This document shows, piece after piece, positions 30,387-37,299 of a stretch of DNA of 64,000 nt (position 1 is its first letter; each line of letters starts with the position of its first letter). The translations under genes and the position numbers were made by a program. The stretch is from positions 124,001 through 188,000 of the IMG/VR virus record IMGVR_UViG_3300027749_000039. One strand, 5' to 3'. Origin of the DNA: a virus. The notes under the pieces were generated by a model that was not told the DNA's origin, did not search any database, and saw only the letters and a list, made by a program, of their open reading frames with translations.

Positions 30387-30407
30387 TATAAATTGAAAGA
30401 TAAAAAT

Positions 30408-31346
30408 ATGAAAGATTCATTAGGTGATAGGATAAAAGAATACGAATCACAAACATGTGGAACTCGTTTAATGGGCAGACTGCCCGTGATATGCCGGCTC
30501 GACGGAAAGAATTTTAGCCGCTTTACTAAAGGTTTAAAGCGTCCATATGATGAACGTTTATCTAATCTTATGGTTGAAACTACTAAGTATTTAGTTAAAG
30601 AAACTAATGCTAATTGTGGCTATCATCAATCAGATGAAATTACTTTAGTATGGTATTCTGACTCATATGAATCTAAAATTTATTTTGATGGACGCTTATT
30701 CAAAATGATTTCTGATTTAGCCGCCATGGCTTCTGTATTTTTCAATAGAGAATTACCAAGCTATTTACCAGAAAAAGCACACTTGATGCCTCGTTTTGAT
30801 TGTAGAGTATTTAGCATACCTACAATTCACGAAGCTGCTAACTGCTTTCTGTGGCGCGAATTAGATGCTACTAAGAACTCAATTAGTATGGCTGCACAAC
30901 ACTATTATTCTCACAAAGAATTAGAAGGTAAAAATGGTTCGGAAAAACAAGAAATGCTTTTCCAAAAAGGCGTAAATTGGAATGACTACCCAGCCTCATT
31001 TAAAAGAGGAACCTATATTCAAAGGAAAAGAGTTCTAACAAAGTTTTCTACTGAAGAATTAGAGAATTTACCTGTTAAACACCAAGCTAGGCAAAATCCT
31101 GACTTGATGATTGAGAGATGGGTAATAGATAGGATAGATTTACCGCCTTTGATGACTATACAGAATAGAGAAGAAGTAATTCTTTTTGGAGCTGAGCCAA
31201 ATGACGTGCGTGTAGTAGGTTATACTATTGAAGATATGTTAGAAGCTTTCTATGCAAAAGGTGATAAAGTTGATATGACAGAATTTAAATTCTGGGTAGA
31301 TTCAGTATTACCTTTGCTAAAAACAAAAGAAAAAGAATTAATATGA
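30408..31346 (+). CDS. tRNA-His guanylyltransferase-like (Thg1) 3'-5' polymerase
   Basis: 312 residues. Catalytic carboxylates in ICRLDGKNFSRFTKGL and GYHQSDEITLVWY match the Thg1 metal-binding DGRxF and SDE motifs; the middle TCGTRLMGRLPV is the usual N-terminal Thg1 block. Thg1 adds G-1 to tRNA-His; bacterial and archaeal Thg1-like proteins repair 5'-truncated tRNAs. Both phage tRNA-His genes already encode G-1, which favours 5'-end repair. ATG 30408 chosen as the first after the promoter. Confidence 0.93.
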   Translation: MKDSLGDRIKEYESQTCGTRLMGRLPVICRLDGKNFSRFTKGLKRPYDERLSNLMVETTKYLVKETNANCGYHQSDEITLVWYSDSYESKIYFDGRLFKMISDLAAMASVFFNRELPSYLPEKAHLMPRFDCRVFSIPTIHEAANCFLWRELDATKNSISMAAQHYYSHKELEGKNGSEKQEMLFQKGVNWNDYPASFKRGTYIQRKRVLTKFSTEELENLPVKHQARQNPDLMIERWVIDRIDLPPLMTIQNREEVILFGAEPNDVRVVGYTIEDMLEAFYAKGDKVDMTEFKFWVDSVLPLLKTKEKELI

Positions 31347-31603
31347 GTTTAAATTGGTTTCCTAGTTTTGATTACGCAACATTATATTCACCACGTAAAT
31401 TTGATTTAGATTTATTTCAAATGAATTGTATATGCATATATATGCCTTTAGGCGGTAGCCAATTTAAAGAAAATGATTTGTGTCATTTTTACTTAGATGG
31501 TGAATGGGTTAGAGTAACTAAAGTAGGTAATAAAAAAATGAGTGCGCCGGAAGTATCTACATATGCATTTTCCGAATTTAAAAAATATTTCAAAGTTAAT
31601 TAA
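31343..31603 (+). CDS. Hypothetical 86-residue protein
   Basis: Overlaps the Thg1-like stop by 4 nt. Contains HFYLDGEWVRVTKVGNKKM, suggesting a small beta barrel. No family recognised. Confidence 0.6.
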   Translation: MSLNWFPSFDYATLYSPRKFDLDLFQMNCICIYMPLGGSQFKENDLCHFYLDGEWVRVTKVGNKKMSAPEVSTYAFSEFKKYFKVN

Positions 31604-31605
31604 TT

Positions 31606-31845
31606 ATGAAAATGATAGTTGAAGAGTGGGGAGACGGGTATGAAAATAGTGGCGTATCTGTAACACTTATTAAATCAGATGGCAAAGAAATGAACGTTAC
31701 ATTTAGAGATGGCGAACGTGAGGATATGGTTATAGCTAGGGATTTAAGCGATGCAACATATATAGCATCGCTTATTAAAACTGCATATGATGCTGGTAAA
31801 ACAGGTGAAGAATTGATAATTGAATATAAAGATATAGAAGAATAA
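31606..31845 (+). CDS. Hypothetical 79-residue protein
   Basis: Begins MKMIVEEWGDGYENSGVSV; alpha/beta, acidic. Stop overlaps the next ATG. Confidence 0.62.
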   Translation: MKMIVEEWGDGYENSGVSVTLIKSDGKEMNVTFRDGEREDMVIARDLSDATYIASLIKTAYDAGKTGEELIIEYKDIEE

Positions 31846-32591
31846 TGAAACAAGTTGTGTATCTAGGCGATATTCACGGCAACTTTGATTGGTTGAAACG
31901 TGAGATAAAAAGAGTTGGCATAGGTGAAAATGAAGAAGTAGCTTATATAATCCAAGTTGGAGATTTTGGAATCGGATTTAATAATAAATCCGATTTAGAT
32001 ACTTTAAACTTATTAAATGAGTTTCTTAAATTGAGGAATATAATAATGATTGCTATTCGTGGTAATCATGACGACCCTTCATTTTTTCAAGGTAATCATA
32101 TTTATTCTAATTTGATGTTAGTGCCTGATTATACTACTATGGAAATAGATGGTAGAAACCATTTATTCGTGGGTGGTGCTATATCAATAGATAGAAAGTA
32201 TAGGCTACATAAAGATCAGATAGCTGCATCTTATGGCTCTTCACAGAAGTCATATTGGTATGATGAACTATTCTTATTAAATGAAGAAAAGTTAAAAGAT
32301 ATAACTGGTATTGATGTAGTTATATCACATACTGCTCCTGAGTGGTGCTATCCTGATAATAGAAATGGGTTTGGTCCATTTGTTGATGAATTTGCTTATG
32401 ATGATGATAAGTTATACACTGATTTGGATAAAGAACGTAAAGATGTGACTAAAATGTTCCAAATTTTAGAAAAAAATGGTAATACTATTCAGTATCATGC
32501 ATATGGTCATTTTCATTCAAGTCAAATAACTATGAATAGATATTGCAATCATTATTTATTAGGTATAAATGAGTTTAGGGAATTATATTAA
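31845..32591 (+). CDS. Calcineurin-like metallophosphoesterase
   Basis: 248 residues with all five family motifs: GDIHGNFDWL, VGDFGIGF, RGNHDDPSF, SHTAPEW and GHFHSSQ, which bind two metals. Substrate could be phosphoprotein, cyclic nucleotide or nucleic-acid ends; the sequence does not decide. Terminates in a hairpin shared with a converging homing endonuclease. Confidence 0.9.
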   Translation: MKQVVYLGDIHGNFDWLKREIKRVGIGENEEVAYIIQVGDFGIGFNNKSDLDTLNLLNEFLKLRNIIMIAIRGNHDDPSFFQGNHIYSNLMLVPDYTTMEIDGRNHLFVGGAISIDRKYRLHKDQIAASYGSSQKSYWYDELFLLNEEKLKDITGIDVVISHTAPEWCYPDNRNGFGPFVDEFAYDDDKLYTDLDKERKDVTKMFQILEKNGNTIQYHAYGHFHSSQITMNRYCNHYLLGINEFRELY

Positions 32592-32608
32592 TTCCCTAAA
32601 CTCATTTT
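32569..32608. terminator. Bidirectional terminator
   Basis: 17-bp stem around GAGTTTAGGGAATTA with T-tract on the plus side; encodes the last residues of both converging genes. Confidence 0.85.
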
Positions 32609-33370
32609 TATTTCTATATATTTGTTATACTTTCTTTTAAGACCAAAAGTAAAGTCGGAATATAACCAATTTAAAAATTTAATAGAATTTTTTCTACCAC
32701 CTATATATAGAATAGAATGTTTATTATTACCATTTATAATTCTTCTGATAGAATATTTAATACCTAAATTAATAGATATATCTTCTAAATATTTCCAATC
32801 TTGTCCGTATGTGCTTGCAAAATATATTTGAGGTGATTTATTACTGAAGTTTATACACCCATCGCCGTCCATTATTCCTCTTAGAAAATATTTAATATCT
32901 TCCTGTTTAATCTTCATTAAATTAAAATCTGGCGAGGCTGTACTTTTATTTTCATAATTAAATGACCTAAATATATTTACAATATCTTTAGAACAGTATT
33001 GGATACACGCAGATGTTTTTGTTCTGCCCTTTCTTAATCTTTCATTATAATAAAAATTTCCTAATTTTTCAAATATTGGTTTGATATCGTCTAAATCTTC
33101 TTTTAGTATTTCTATACCTATATTATTACCGACTAAATATCCATCAGACCATAATAATCCCATTATATAGGACACATAAGGATTATCAACTTTTTCAAAT
33201 GTATCTAAACTTGGGTAAATATATTTTTTATTATAACTCAATTTTAATTTTTTAGCTTTGTTTTTAACCATATCAATAGTAAAATTACTCAATATTTCAT
33301 TTATTTTAGTTGGTCCAATTTTGTGGTAGTTTTCTACCATGAATTTTATTTCGTGTTCTTTCCATTCCAT
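32588..33370 (-). CDS. LAGLIDADG homing endonuclease
   Basis: 260 residues. Two LAGLIDADG helices, YIMGLLWSDGYL (about residue 70) and FLRGIMDGDGCI (about 165), each ending in the metal-binding Asp. N-terminal HTH-like segment (MEWKEHEIKFMVENYHKIG). It is on the minus strand, opposite to its neighbours, and not in a tRNA array; free-standing mobile gene. Confidence 0.9.
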   Translation of the reverse strand: MEWKEHEIKFMVENYHKIGPTKINEILSNFTIDMVKNKAKKLKLSYNKKYIYPSLDTFEKVDNPYVSYIMGLLWSDGYLVGNNIGIEILKEDLDDIKPIFEKLGNFYYNERLRKGRTKTSACIQYCSKDIVNIFRSFNYENKSTASPDFNLMKIKQEDIKYFLRGIMDGDGCINFSNKSPQIYFASTYGQDWKYLEDISINLGIKYSIRRIINGNNKHSILYIGGRKNSIKFLNWLYSDFTFGLKRKYNKYIEIKMSLGN

Positions 33371-33441
33371 AATTTATATATTATTTATGATATAGCCCCT
33401 AATAATGTTTACACGCAAATAAAATAAATATGAAAATAATT

Positions 33442-33471
33442 TTGTCAATTCAAAACTTTTTCGTACTTTTG
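33442..33471 (+). promoter_or_regulatory. Promoter of a putative noncoding RNA
   Basis: TTG 33442-33444, spacer 19, TACTTTTG 33464-33471. No ORF follows. Confidence 0.7.
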
Positions 33472-33477
33472 TAATCT

Positions 33478-33694
33478 AATTAAGAACATAGAAACTAGCA
33501 TAGTGTAATAAACTATGTAAAAACTTTACATGCTCACAGAACGTTAAAATTTTATCATTATAACAGGTTACTTAATCGAAAGAAGATAATTGGTATAATG
33601 TATATCTATAAGATATAATAAAATTATAACCTTTCAATCCGAAAGGCATAGACTTAGAGTGTAAAGAGTTTCAAAAATAAATCTGAAAATAATT
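33478..33694 (+). ncRNA. Putative noncoding RNA of about 220 nt
   Basis: Between two good promoters and without an ORF. Contains hairpins CATAGT/ACTATG, TGTAAA/TTTACA, AGGTTA/TAACCT enclosing TATATC/GATATA, and CTTTC-AATCC-GAAAG. The density of stems in noncoding sequence suggests a structured transcript; identity unknown. The rest of 33371-33441 shows nothing else. Confidence 0.5.
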
Positions 33695-33724
33695 TTGCAA
33701 ATTAAAAACTTTATTGTATCTTTG
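33695..33724 (+). promoter_or_regulatory. Promoter of tRNA array 4
   Basis: TTG 33695-33697, spacer 19, TATCTTTG 33717-33724. Confidence 0.85.
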
Positions 33725-33808
33725 CAATACAATAATCAATAAAGAAACAAATAACGATAAAAAGTCCATAGAGGAAAAAAGTAGTTTAAAAATTAAATAT
33801 ATAATATA

Positions 33809-33910
33809 ATGAAAAACATTAATAGAAATAATAATACCATAAATTTAGTCATAAATAACGTGAATACGTTATGCGTGATTAGAGGAGTTATGGGGTTAAG
33901 TCTATTATGA
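33809..33910 (+). CDS. Leader peptide D of tRNA array 4 (Asn/Leu/Ile/Val-rich)
   Basis: 33 codons: 9 Asn, 5 Leu, 4 Ile, 4 Val, 2 Arg, 2 Thr, 1 Cys, so 27 of 33 residues. The array encodes Leu, Ile x3, Arg, Val x2, Asn x2, Thr x2 and Cys: the same seven isotypes. Unlike the other leaders, no strong antiterminator helix with the terminator was found; only two 5-bp options (GATTA/TAATC, GAGTT/AACTC). Confidence 0.8.
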   Translation: MKNINRNNNTINLVINNVNTLCVIRGVMGLSLL

Positions 33911-33937
33911 TAATATTTCAAATATATTATAATATTT

Positions 33938-33971
33938 AATCTCAAACTCAAAAAGTTTGAGATTTTTTTTT
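33938..33971 (+). terminator. Attenuator terminator D
   Basis: AATCTCAAACT-CAAA-AGTTTGAGATT stem and T-tract, between leader D and tRNA-Leu(TAA). Confidence 0.9.
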
Positions 33972-33981
33972 ATGTTAAAAT

Positions 33982-34069
33982 GGCGCAGTGATGAAACTGG
34001 TTAGTACATGCAGGACTTAAAATCCTGTGGACAGAAATGTCCGTGTCGGTTCGACTCCGACCTGCGCTA
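33982..34069 (+). tRNA. tRNA-Leu(TAA)
   Basis: GGCGCAG/CTGCGCT, anticodon arm CAGGA-CTTAAAA-TCCTG, classic long variable arm GGACA-GAAA-TGTCC, T-arm GTCGG-TTCGACT-CCGAC. Confidence 0.92.
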
Positions 34070-34076
34070 CAAAACT

Positions 34077-34150
34077 CGGCGGGTAGCTTAGACGGTAAAA
34101 GCACGAATCTTATAAATTCGAGATAGTGGGATCGTTACCCACCCCTCCGA
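34077..34150 (+). tRNA. tRNA-Ile(TAT)
   Basis: CGGCGGG/CCCTCCG with one mismatch, anticodon arm CGAAT-CTTATAA-ATTCG, T-stem GTGGG/CCCAC with T-loop ATCGTTA. A TAT anticodon is rare in bacteria, which normally use CAT modified by TilS. Confidence 0.85.
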
Positions 34151-34155
34151 CAAAT

Positions 34156-34228
34156 GGTTCTATCGTACAATGGATTAGTACAAGGCTCTTCTAAAGCCTT
34201 TATGTGGGTTCGAATCCCGCTGGAACTA
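34156..34228 (+). tRNA. tRNA-Arg(TCT)
   Basis: GGTTCTA/TGGAACT, anticodon arm AGGCT-CTTCTAA-AGCCT, T-loop TTCGAAT. Reads AGA/AGG, frequent in this genome. Confidence 0.88.
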
Positions 34229-34279
34229 CAATCGTTATTAATTTTTATTAGGGAGTTCGGTTTATATAATATATAATTT

Positions 34280-35086
34280 ATGAGACATAAACAAACAGAA
34301 CAAACTAAAAAGAAGTTATCAGAAATAAGAAAAAAATGGTTAGCAGATAATCCAGAAAAACATCCATGGAAAAGAAAAGATAAATTCTTATCTAAGCCTT
34401 GTGAATTTTTCAAAAAGAAATTATTGGAAAATAATTTAACTTTTTCGGAAGAACAAAACTTACTTGAAGGAAGAGCATATTCGGTAGATGTAGTTTTTTA
34501 TGATAAAATGATTGGATTTAAAATAAATGGAAATCAACATTATAATTCAGATAAAACTCTTAAAGATTATTATAAAAAAAGGAAAGAAGAGATTGAAATT
34601 TTAGGATGGAAATTATATGATATACATTATACAAAAGTTTATAATGAAAAATTTATAGAGGAAATAATAAAATTCATAAAAGAGCAAAAGGAAATTCCAA
34701 ATTTTAATTTTGAATTTTTTATAAAAAAGGTTAAAAAAATATGTAAAGATTGTGGTAAAGAAATATCATATAATAGCATAGAAAGATGTTTAAAATGTCA
34801 TAATATATCCAGAAGAACAGAAAAATATGAAGTTAATTTAAAATATAAAATAGGTGCTAATAAAAAAGAAAAATTTATAAAAAATTGTAATTGTGGTGAA
34901 ATAATATCCATAAATTCAAATAATTGTAAGGAATGTTTTGATAAAATACAAAGAAAAATAGTTGATAGACCAAGTTTAGAAATTTTATTAGAAGAGGTTA
35001 AAGATATAGGATATAGTGCGGTTGGTAGAAAATATGGAGTTAGTGATAATTCTATAAGAAAGTGGATAAAAAATTATCAAAAATAA
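34280..35086 (+). CDS. Vsr/PD-(D/E)xK-type homing endonuclease, active site altered
   Basis: 268 residues. NUMOD3-like N-terminus (KKLSEIRKKWLADNPEKHPW), a nuclease-like core SVDVVFYDKMIGFKINGNQHY, two zinc ribbons (CKDC/CLKC and CNCG/CKEC) and the shared HTH tail DRPSLEILLEEVKDIGYSAV...IRKWIKNY. The related enzyme at 47640 has LEIDGKQH where this has FKINGNQH: the E and D of the catalytic ExD are K and N. It may be inactive or use other residues. Splits array 4 after tRNA-Arg. Confidence 0.78.
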   Translation: MRHKQTEQTKKKLSEIRKKWLADNPEKHPWKRKDKFLSKPCEFFKKKLLENNLTFSEEQNLLEGRAYSVDVVFYDKMIGFKINGNQHYNSDKTLKDYYKKRKEEIEILGWKLYDIHYTKVYNEKFIEEIIKFIKEQKEIPNFNFEFFIKKVKKICKDCGKEISYNSIERCLKCHNISRRTEKYEVNLKYKIGANKKEKFIKNCNCGEIISINSNNCKECFDKIQRKIVDRPSLEILLEEVKDIGYSAVGRKYGVSDNSIRKWIKNYQK

Positions 35087-35090
35087 AAAT

Positions 35091-35162
35091 TGTCGTATAG
35101 CTTAGTGGGGAAGCGTCAGCAGAAGTAGCTGAAGGGCATAGGTTCAATTCCTGTTGCGACTA
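35091..35162 (+). tRNA. tRNA, isotype uncertain (loop AGAAGTA)
   Basis: All arms pair well (D GCTT/AAGC, anticodon TCAGC/GCTGA, T ATAGG/CCTGT), but the loop AGAAGTA has G at position 33. Nominal anticodon AAG would mean Leu without a long variable arm. T1-T72 mismatch. Confidence 0.6.
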
Positions 35163-35169
35163 CAAATAA

Positions 35170-35241
35170 GGTTCCTTAACTCAGAGGCAGAGTGCTACTT
35201 TTACATGGTAGAAGTCGGGATTTCAAAATTCCCAGGAACCA
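35170..35241 (+). tRNA. tRNA-Val(TAC)
   Basis: GGTTCCT/AGGAACC, anticodon arm CTACT-TTTACAT-GGTAG, T-loop TTCAAAA. Confidence 0.87.
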
Positions 35242-35248
35242 CAAAAAT

Positions 35249-35320
35249 TGGAATGTAGCTCAGAGGCAGAGCAGGATCCTGTTAAGATCAAGGTCGAGAT
35301 ATCGTAATTCTCCATTCCAG
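35249..35320 (+). tRNA. tRNA-Asn(GTT)
   Basis: TGGAATG/CATTCCA, G73, loop CTGTTAA, T-arm GAGAT-ATCGTAA-TTCTC (A54, T58). Confidence 0.87.
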
Positions 35321-35325
35321 CAAAT

Positions 35326-35397
35326 AGTCTTATAGCTCAAAGGCAGAGTGCCTGTTCGACATACAGGAGGTTGCGATATCGTAATTCGCTAAGACTA
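35326..35397 (+). tRNA. tRNA-Val(GAC), C33
   Basis: AGTCTTA/TAAGACT, anticodon arm CCTGT-TCGACAT-ACAGG: position 33 is C. T-arm GCGAT-ATCGTAA-TTCGC. Confidence 0.82.
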
Positions 35398-35406
35398 CAA
35401 ATAAAG

Positions 35407-35480
35407 GGGCGTATGGTGAAATTGGTTTATCACGTCTGACTGTTAATCAGTTATTATAGGTTCGAGTCCTATTGTGCCCG
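35407..35480 (+). tRNA. tRNA-Asn(GTT)
   Basis: GGGCGTA/TGTGCCC, G73, CTGA-CTGTTAA-TCAG, T-arm ATAGG-TTCGAGT-CCTAT. Confidence 0.85.
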
Positions 35481-35507
35481 CTAATTAAATAAAAAAAGTA
35501 AATAATA

Positions 35508-35586
35508 CGGAACGTACCGAGTCACACTGATAATGTGGATATTCGTAAAGGTGTTGAAAATGAGATTTCAAGATTCTCCGTTCCGA
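35508..35586 (+). tRNA. tRNA-Ile(GAT) without a D-arm
   Basis: CGGAACG/CGTTCCG and anticodon arm TCACA-CTGATAA-TGTGG are clear. Only about 7 nt separate acceptor and anticodon stems, so no D-arm fits, while the variable region is about 23 nt. T-arm GAGAT-TTCAAGA-TTCTC. Confidence 0.65.
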
Positions 35587-35592
35587 CAAAAT

Positions 35593-35665
35593 GCCAAATT
35601 AGTATAGCGGCGATTATACCAACCTTGTAAGTTGCGAGACACCAGTTCGAGTCTGGTATTTGGCT
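35593..35665 (+). tRNA. tRNA-Thr(TGT)
   Basis: GCCAAAT/ATTTGGC, loop CTTGTAA, T-arm ACCAG-TTCGAGT-CTGGT. Confidence 0.86.
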
Positions 35666-35702
35666 CCACTACTGATCAGAATCCAGTGATTCAGATCTAA
35701 AA

Positions 35703-35778
35703 CGGACTATAGCTCATTATTGGTTAGAGCGTCACGCTGATAACGTGAAGGTGGTTGGATCGAAGCCAGCTAGTCCGA
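35703..35778 (+). tRNA. tRNA-Ile(GAT)
   Basis: CGGACTA/TAGTCCG, A73, TCACG-CTGATAA-CGTGA, T-arm GTTGG-ATCGAAG-CCAGC. Confidence 0.88.
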
Positions 35779-35784
35779 CAAAAT

Positions 35785-35857
35785 GCTAAAGTGTCTGAAT
35801 GGTTGAGGAACTTTCTTGGTATGAAAGATAATATCGGTTCGAATCCGTTCTTTAGCT
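35785..35857 (+). tRNA. tRNA-Thr(GGT)
   Basis: GCTAAAG/CTTTAGC, anticodon arm CTTTC-TTGGTAT-GAAAG, T-loop TTCGAAT. Confidence 0.87.
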
Positions 35858-35863
35858 CTTAAT

Positions 35864-35936
35864 GGCGCCTTGGTCGAGTGGTTATAGGCGCAGGTCTGCA
35901 AAACCTGATACATTGGTTCAATTCCAGTAGGCGCCT
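35864..35936 (+). tRNA. tRNA-Cys(GCA)
   Basis: GGCGCCT/AGGCGCC, T73, CAGGT-CTGCAAA-ACCTG, T-arm ATTGG-TTCAATT-CCAGT. Confidence 0.92.
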
Positions 35937-35949
35937 CAAATTAAATAAA

Positions 35950-36225
35950 ATGAAACCGATTAAAAAAACATTTCTCTTTCTTCGCCAATTAACAAAAAAT
36001 AAAGGCTTAGAGATACAACTAACTTTAGGTAAATTTATGTTTGGTGGAAGACCAAACTGGTTTGTAGTAGCATTTGAAACACGTTCAAAATGTGACCATG
36101 CTGGTGTTGAGTTTCGTTTAGAATTATTAAAAATATTTTATTTTCATATTAATATCTACGATTTTAGACATTGGAATTATACAACAGATACTTATTGTGA
36201 TCACGGTGATATATCCTATAGTTAG
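35950..36225 (+). CDS. Hypothetical 91-residue protein
   Basis: ATG 35950 avoids overlap with tRNA-Cys. Basic N-terminus (MKPIKKTFLFLRQLTKNKGL), then His/Asp-rich C-terminal part (DFRHWNYTTDTYCDHGD). No family recognised. Confidence 0.62.
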   Translation: MKPIKKTFLFLRQLTKNKGLEIQLTLGKFMFGGRPNWFVVAFETRSKCDHAGVEFRLELLKIFYFHINIYDFRHWNYTTDTYCDHGDISYS

Positions 36226-36242
36226 TATTTAATATATACTAA

Positions 36243-36944
36243 ATGAAATGGATAAAATCATTTAGTGAAAGTTCAAAATATAAAGAGAAGGAAAGAACTG
36301 ATTACGCTTATAAATTAAAGAAAAAATTATTACAATTTAATTTAAATTGGCAAGAACTTATTTTCTTTTTGGAAGATAATGGATTTGATACATCAAAATT
36401 AGAAGAACTAAATGTTCCATCAAATTCATTTTTAAATAAAGGTTCATTTGGTATGGTTTTTTCTTATGGTAATGATAAAGTAATTAAAGTTAGTTTTAAT
36501 AAATTTGATTATGAATTTGCTAGAAAATTAATTGGGAAAGATAATGAACACTTACCAAATGTTTATGATATAAAAAGTATTTCTAATAATGTTTTAACTA
36601 TGTTTATTATAGTTATGGAAAAATGTAAACCATTGCCTCAAAGTATAAAGACATATATAAATATCGAATATAAAAATATAGGTGAGTTTTTTAGAACACA
36701 AGATCCAGAGTATCTAATACCTACAGAAGAAGAAGATTTGGAAACTTATAGAAAATATGATTTAGGAAATCAATTTTTAAGTATGATGGAGGAGATAAGA
36801 GAATTATTTGGATTAAATAAAGACTTAGATATACATTCAGCAAATTTTATGATGAAAGAAAATAACCTTTGTTTTATAGATATTTTTGTTCCAAAGTATC
36901 TTACAAAATTAGAACTTTCTAAAAGAAAATCAAAAACAAAATAA
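36243..36944 (+). CDS. Protein-kinase-fold protein with CTS-like N-terminus
   Basis: 233 residues. After MKWIKSFSES comes an ATP-grasping Gly loop LNKGSFGMVFSYGNDKVIKVSF with the Lys in VIKV, a hinge-like VMEKCKPLP, a catalytic-loop-like LDIHSANFMM (H..N) and CFIDIF (metal Asp). This is the protein-kinase/aminoglycoside kinase order, though compact. TTTAATATATA precedes the ATG. If the N-terminus is a capsid-targeting sequence, the kinase could be packaged and injected, like T4 Alt; that is inference. Confidence 0.68.
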   Translation: MKWIKSFSESSKYKEKERTDYAYKLKKKLLQFNLNWQELIFFLEDNGFDTSKLEELNVPSNSFLNKGSFGMVFSYGNDKVIKVSFNKFDYEFARKLIGKDNEHLPNVYDIKSISNNVLTMFIIVMEKCKPLPQSIKTYINIEYKNIGEFFRTQDPEYLIPTEEEDLETYRKYDLGNQFLSMMEEIRELFGLNKDLDIHSANFMMKENNLCFIDIFVPKYLTKLELSKRKSKTK

Positions 36945-36951
36945 ATATTTT

Positions 36952-36981
36952 TTGTAGTTTCAAAACTTTATTGTATCTTTG
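36952..36981 (+). promoter_or_regulatory. Promoter of tRNA array 5
   Basis: TTG 36952-36954, spacer 19, TATCTTTG 36974-36981. Confidence 0.85.
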
Positions 36982-37033
36982 TGTTATAATTAAAAATAGA
37001 AAACAGACAAACAGAATTTAATATATAAATAAT

Positions 37034-37102
37034 ATGAAAAACATCAATCTAAATATGAATTTGCTTAATCTAATGGAAACATTGGACAGGATTCTTATAT
37101 AG
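37034..37102 (+). CDS. Leader peptide E of tRNA array 5 (Leu/Asn/Met/Ile-rich)
   Basis: 22 codons: 6 Leu (CTA, TTG, CTT), 5 Asn, 2 internal Met, 3 Ile. The array encodes Leu(TAG), Leu(AAG), Leu(CAA) and a CAT tRNA. The best antiterminator of the set: 37083-37093 (TGGACAGGATT) is an almost exact copy of the terminator 3' arm and can pair with 37129-37139 over 11 bp. An extra hairpin AACTTTA/TAAAGTT sits between stop and terminator. A ribosome reaching the stop would cover the segment and permit termination. Confidence 0.83.
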   Translation: MKNINLNMNLLNLMETLDRILI

Positions 37103-37126
37103 ATAACTTTATCATAAAGTTTTTAT

Positions 37127-37160
37127 AAAATCCTGTTCACAATCTGAACAGGATTTTTTT
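37127..37160 (+). terminator. Attenuator terminator E
   Basis: AATCCTGTTCA-CAATC-TGAACAGGATT and T-tract before tRNA-Leu(TAG). Confidence 0.92.
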
Positions 37161-37163
37161 ATT

Positions 37164-37239
37164 GGCACTCTATCCCAACAAGAGCAGAGGACTCAGCTTT
37201 AGAACCTGAGAGTTGTGGGTTCAAATCCCACGAGTGTCA
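37164..37239 (+). tRNA. tRNA-Leu(TAG), short variable loop
   Basis: GGCACTC/GAGTGTC, loop TTTAGAA with C31-C39 mismatch, T-arm GTGGG-TTCAAAT-CCCAC. No long variable arm, unlike bacterial tRNA-Leu. Confidence 0.75.
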
Positions 37240-37299
37240 CACAACTCGAACTCTGGTAGATAAAAAATAAGGGACTGTTATGTATATAATATATACATA

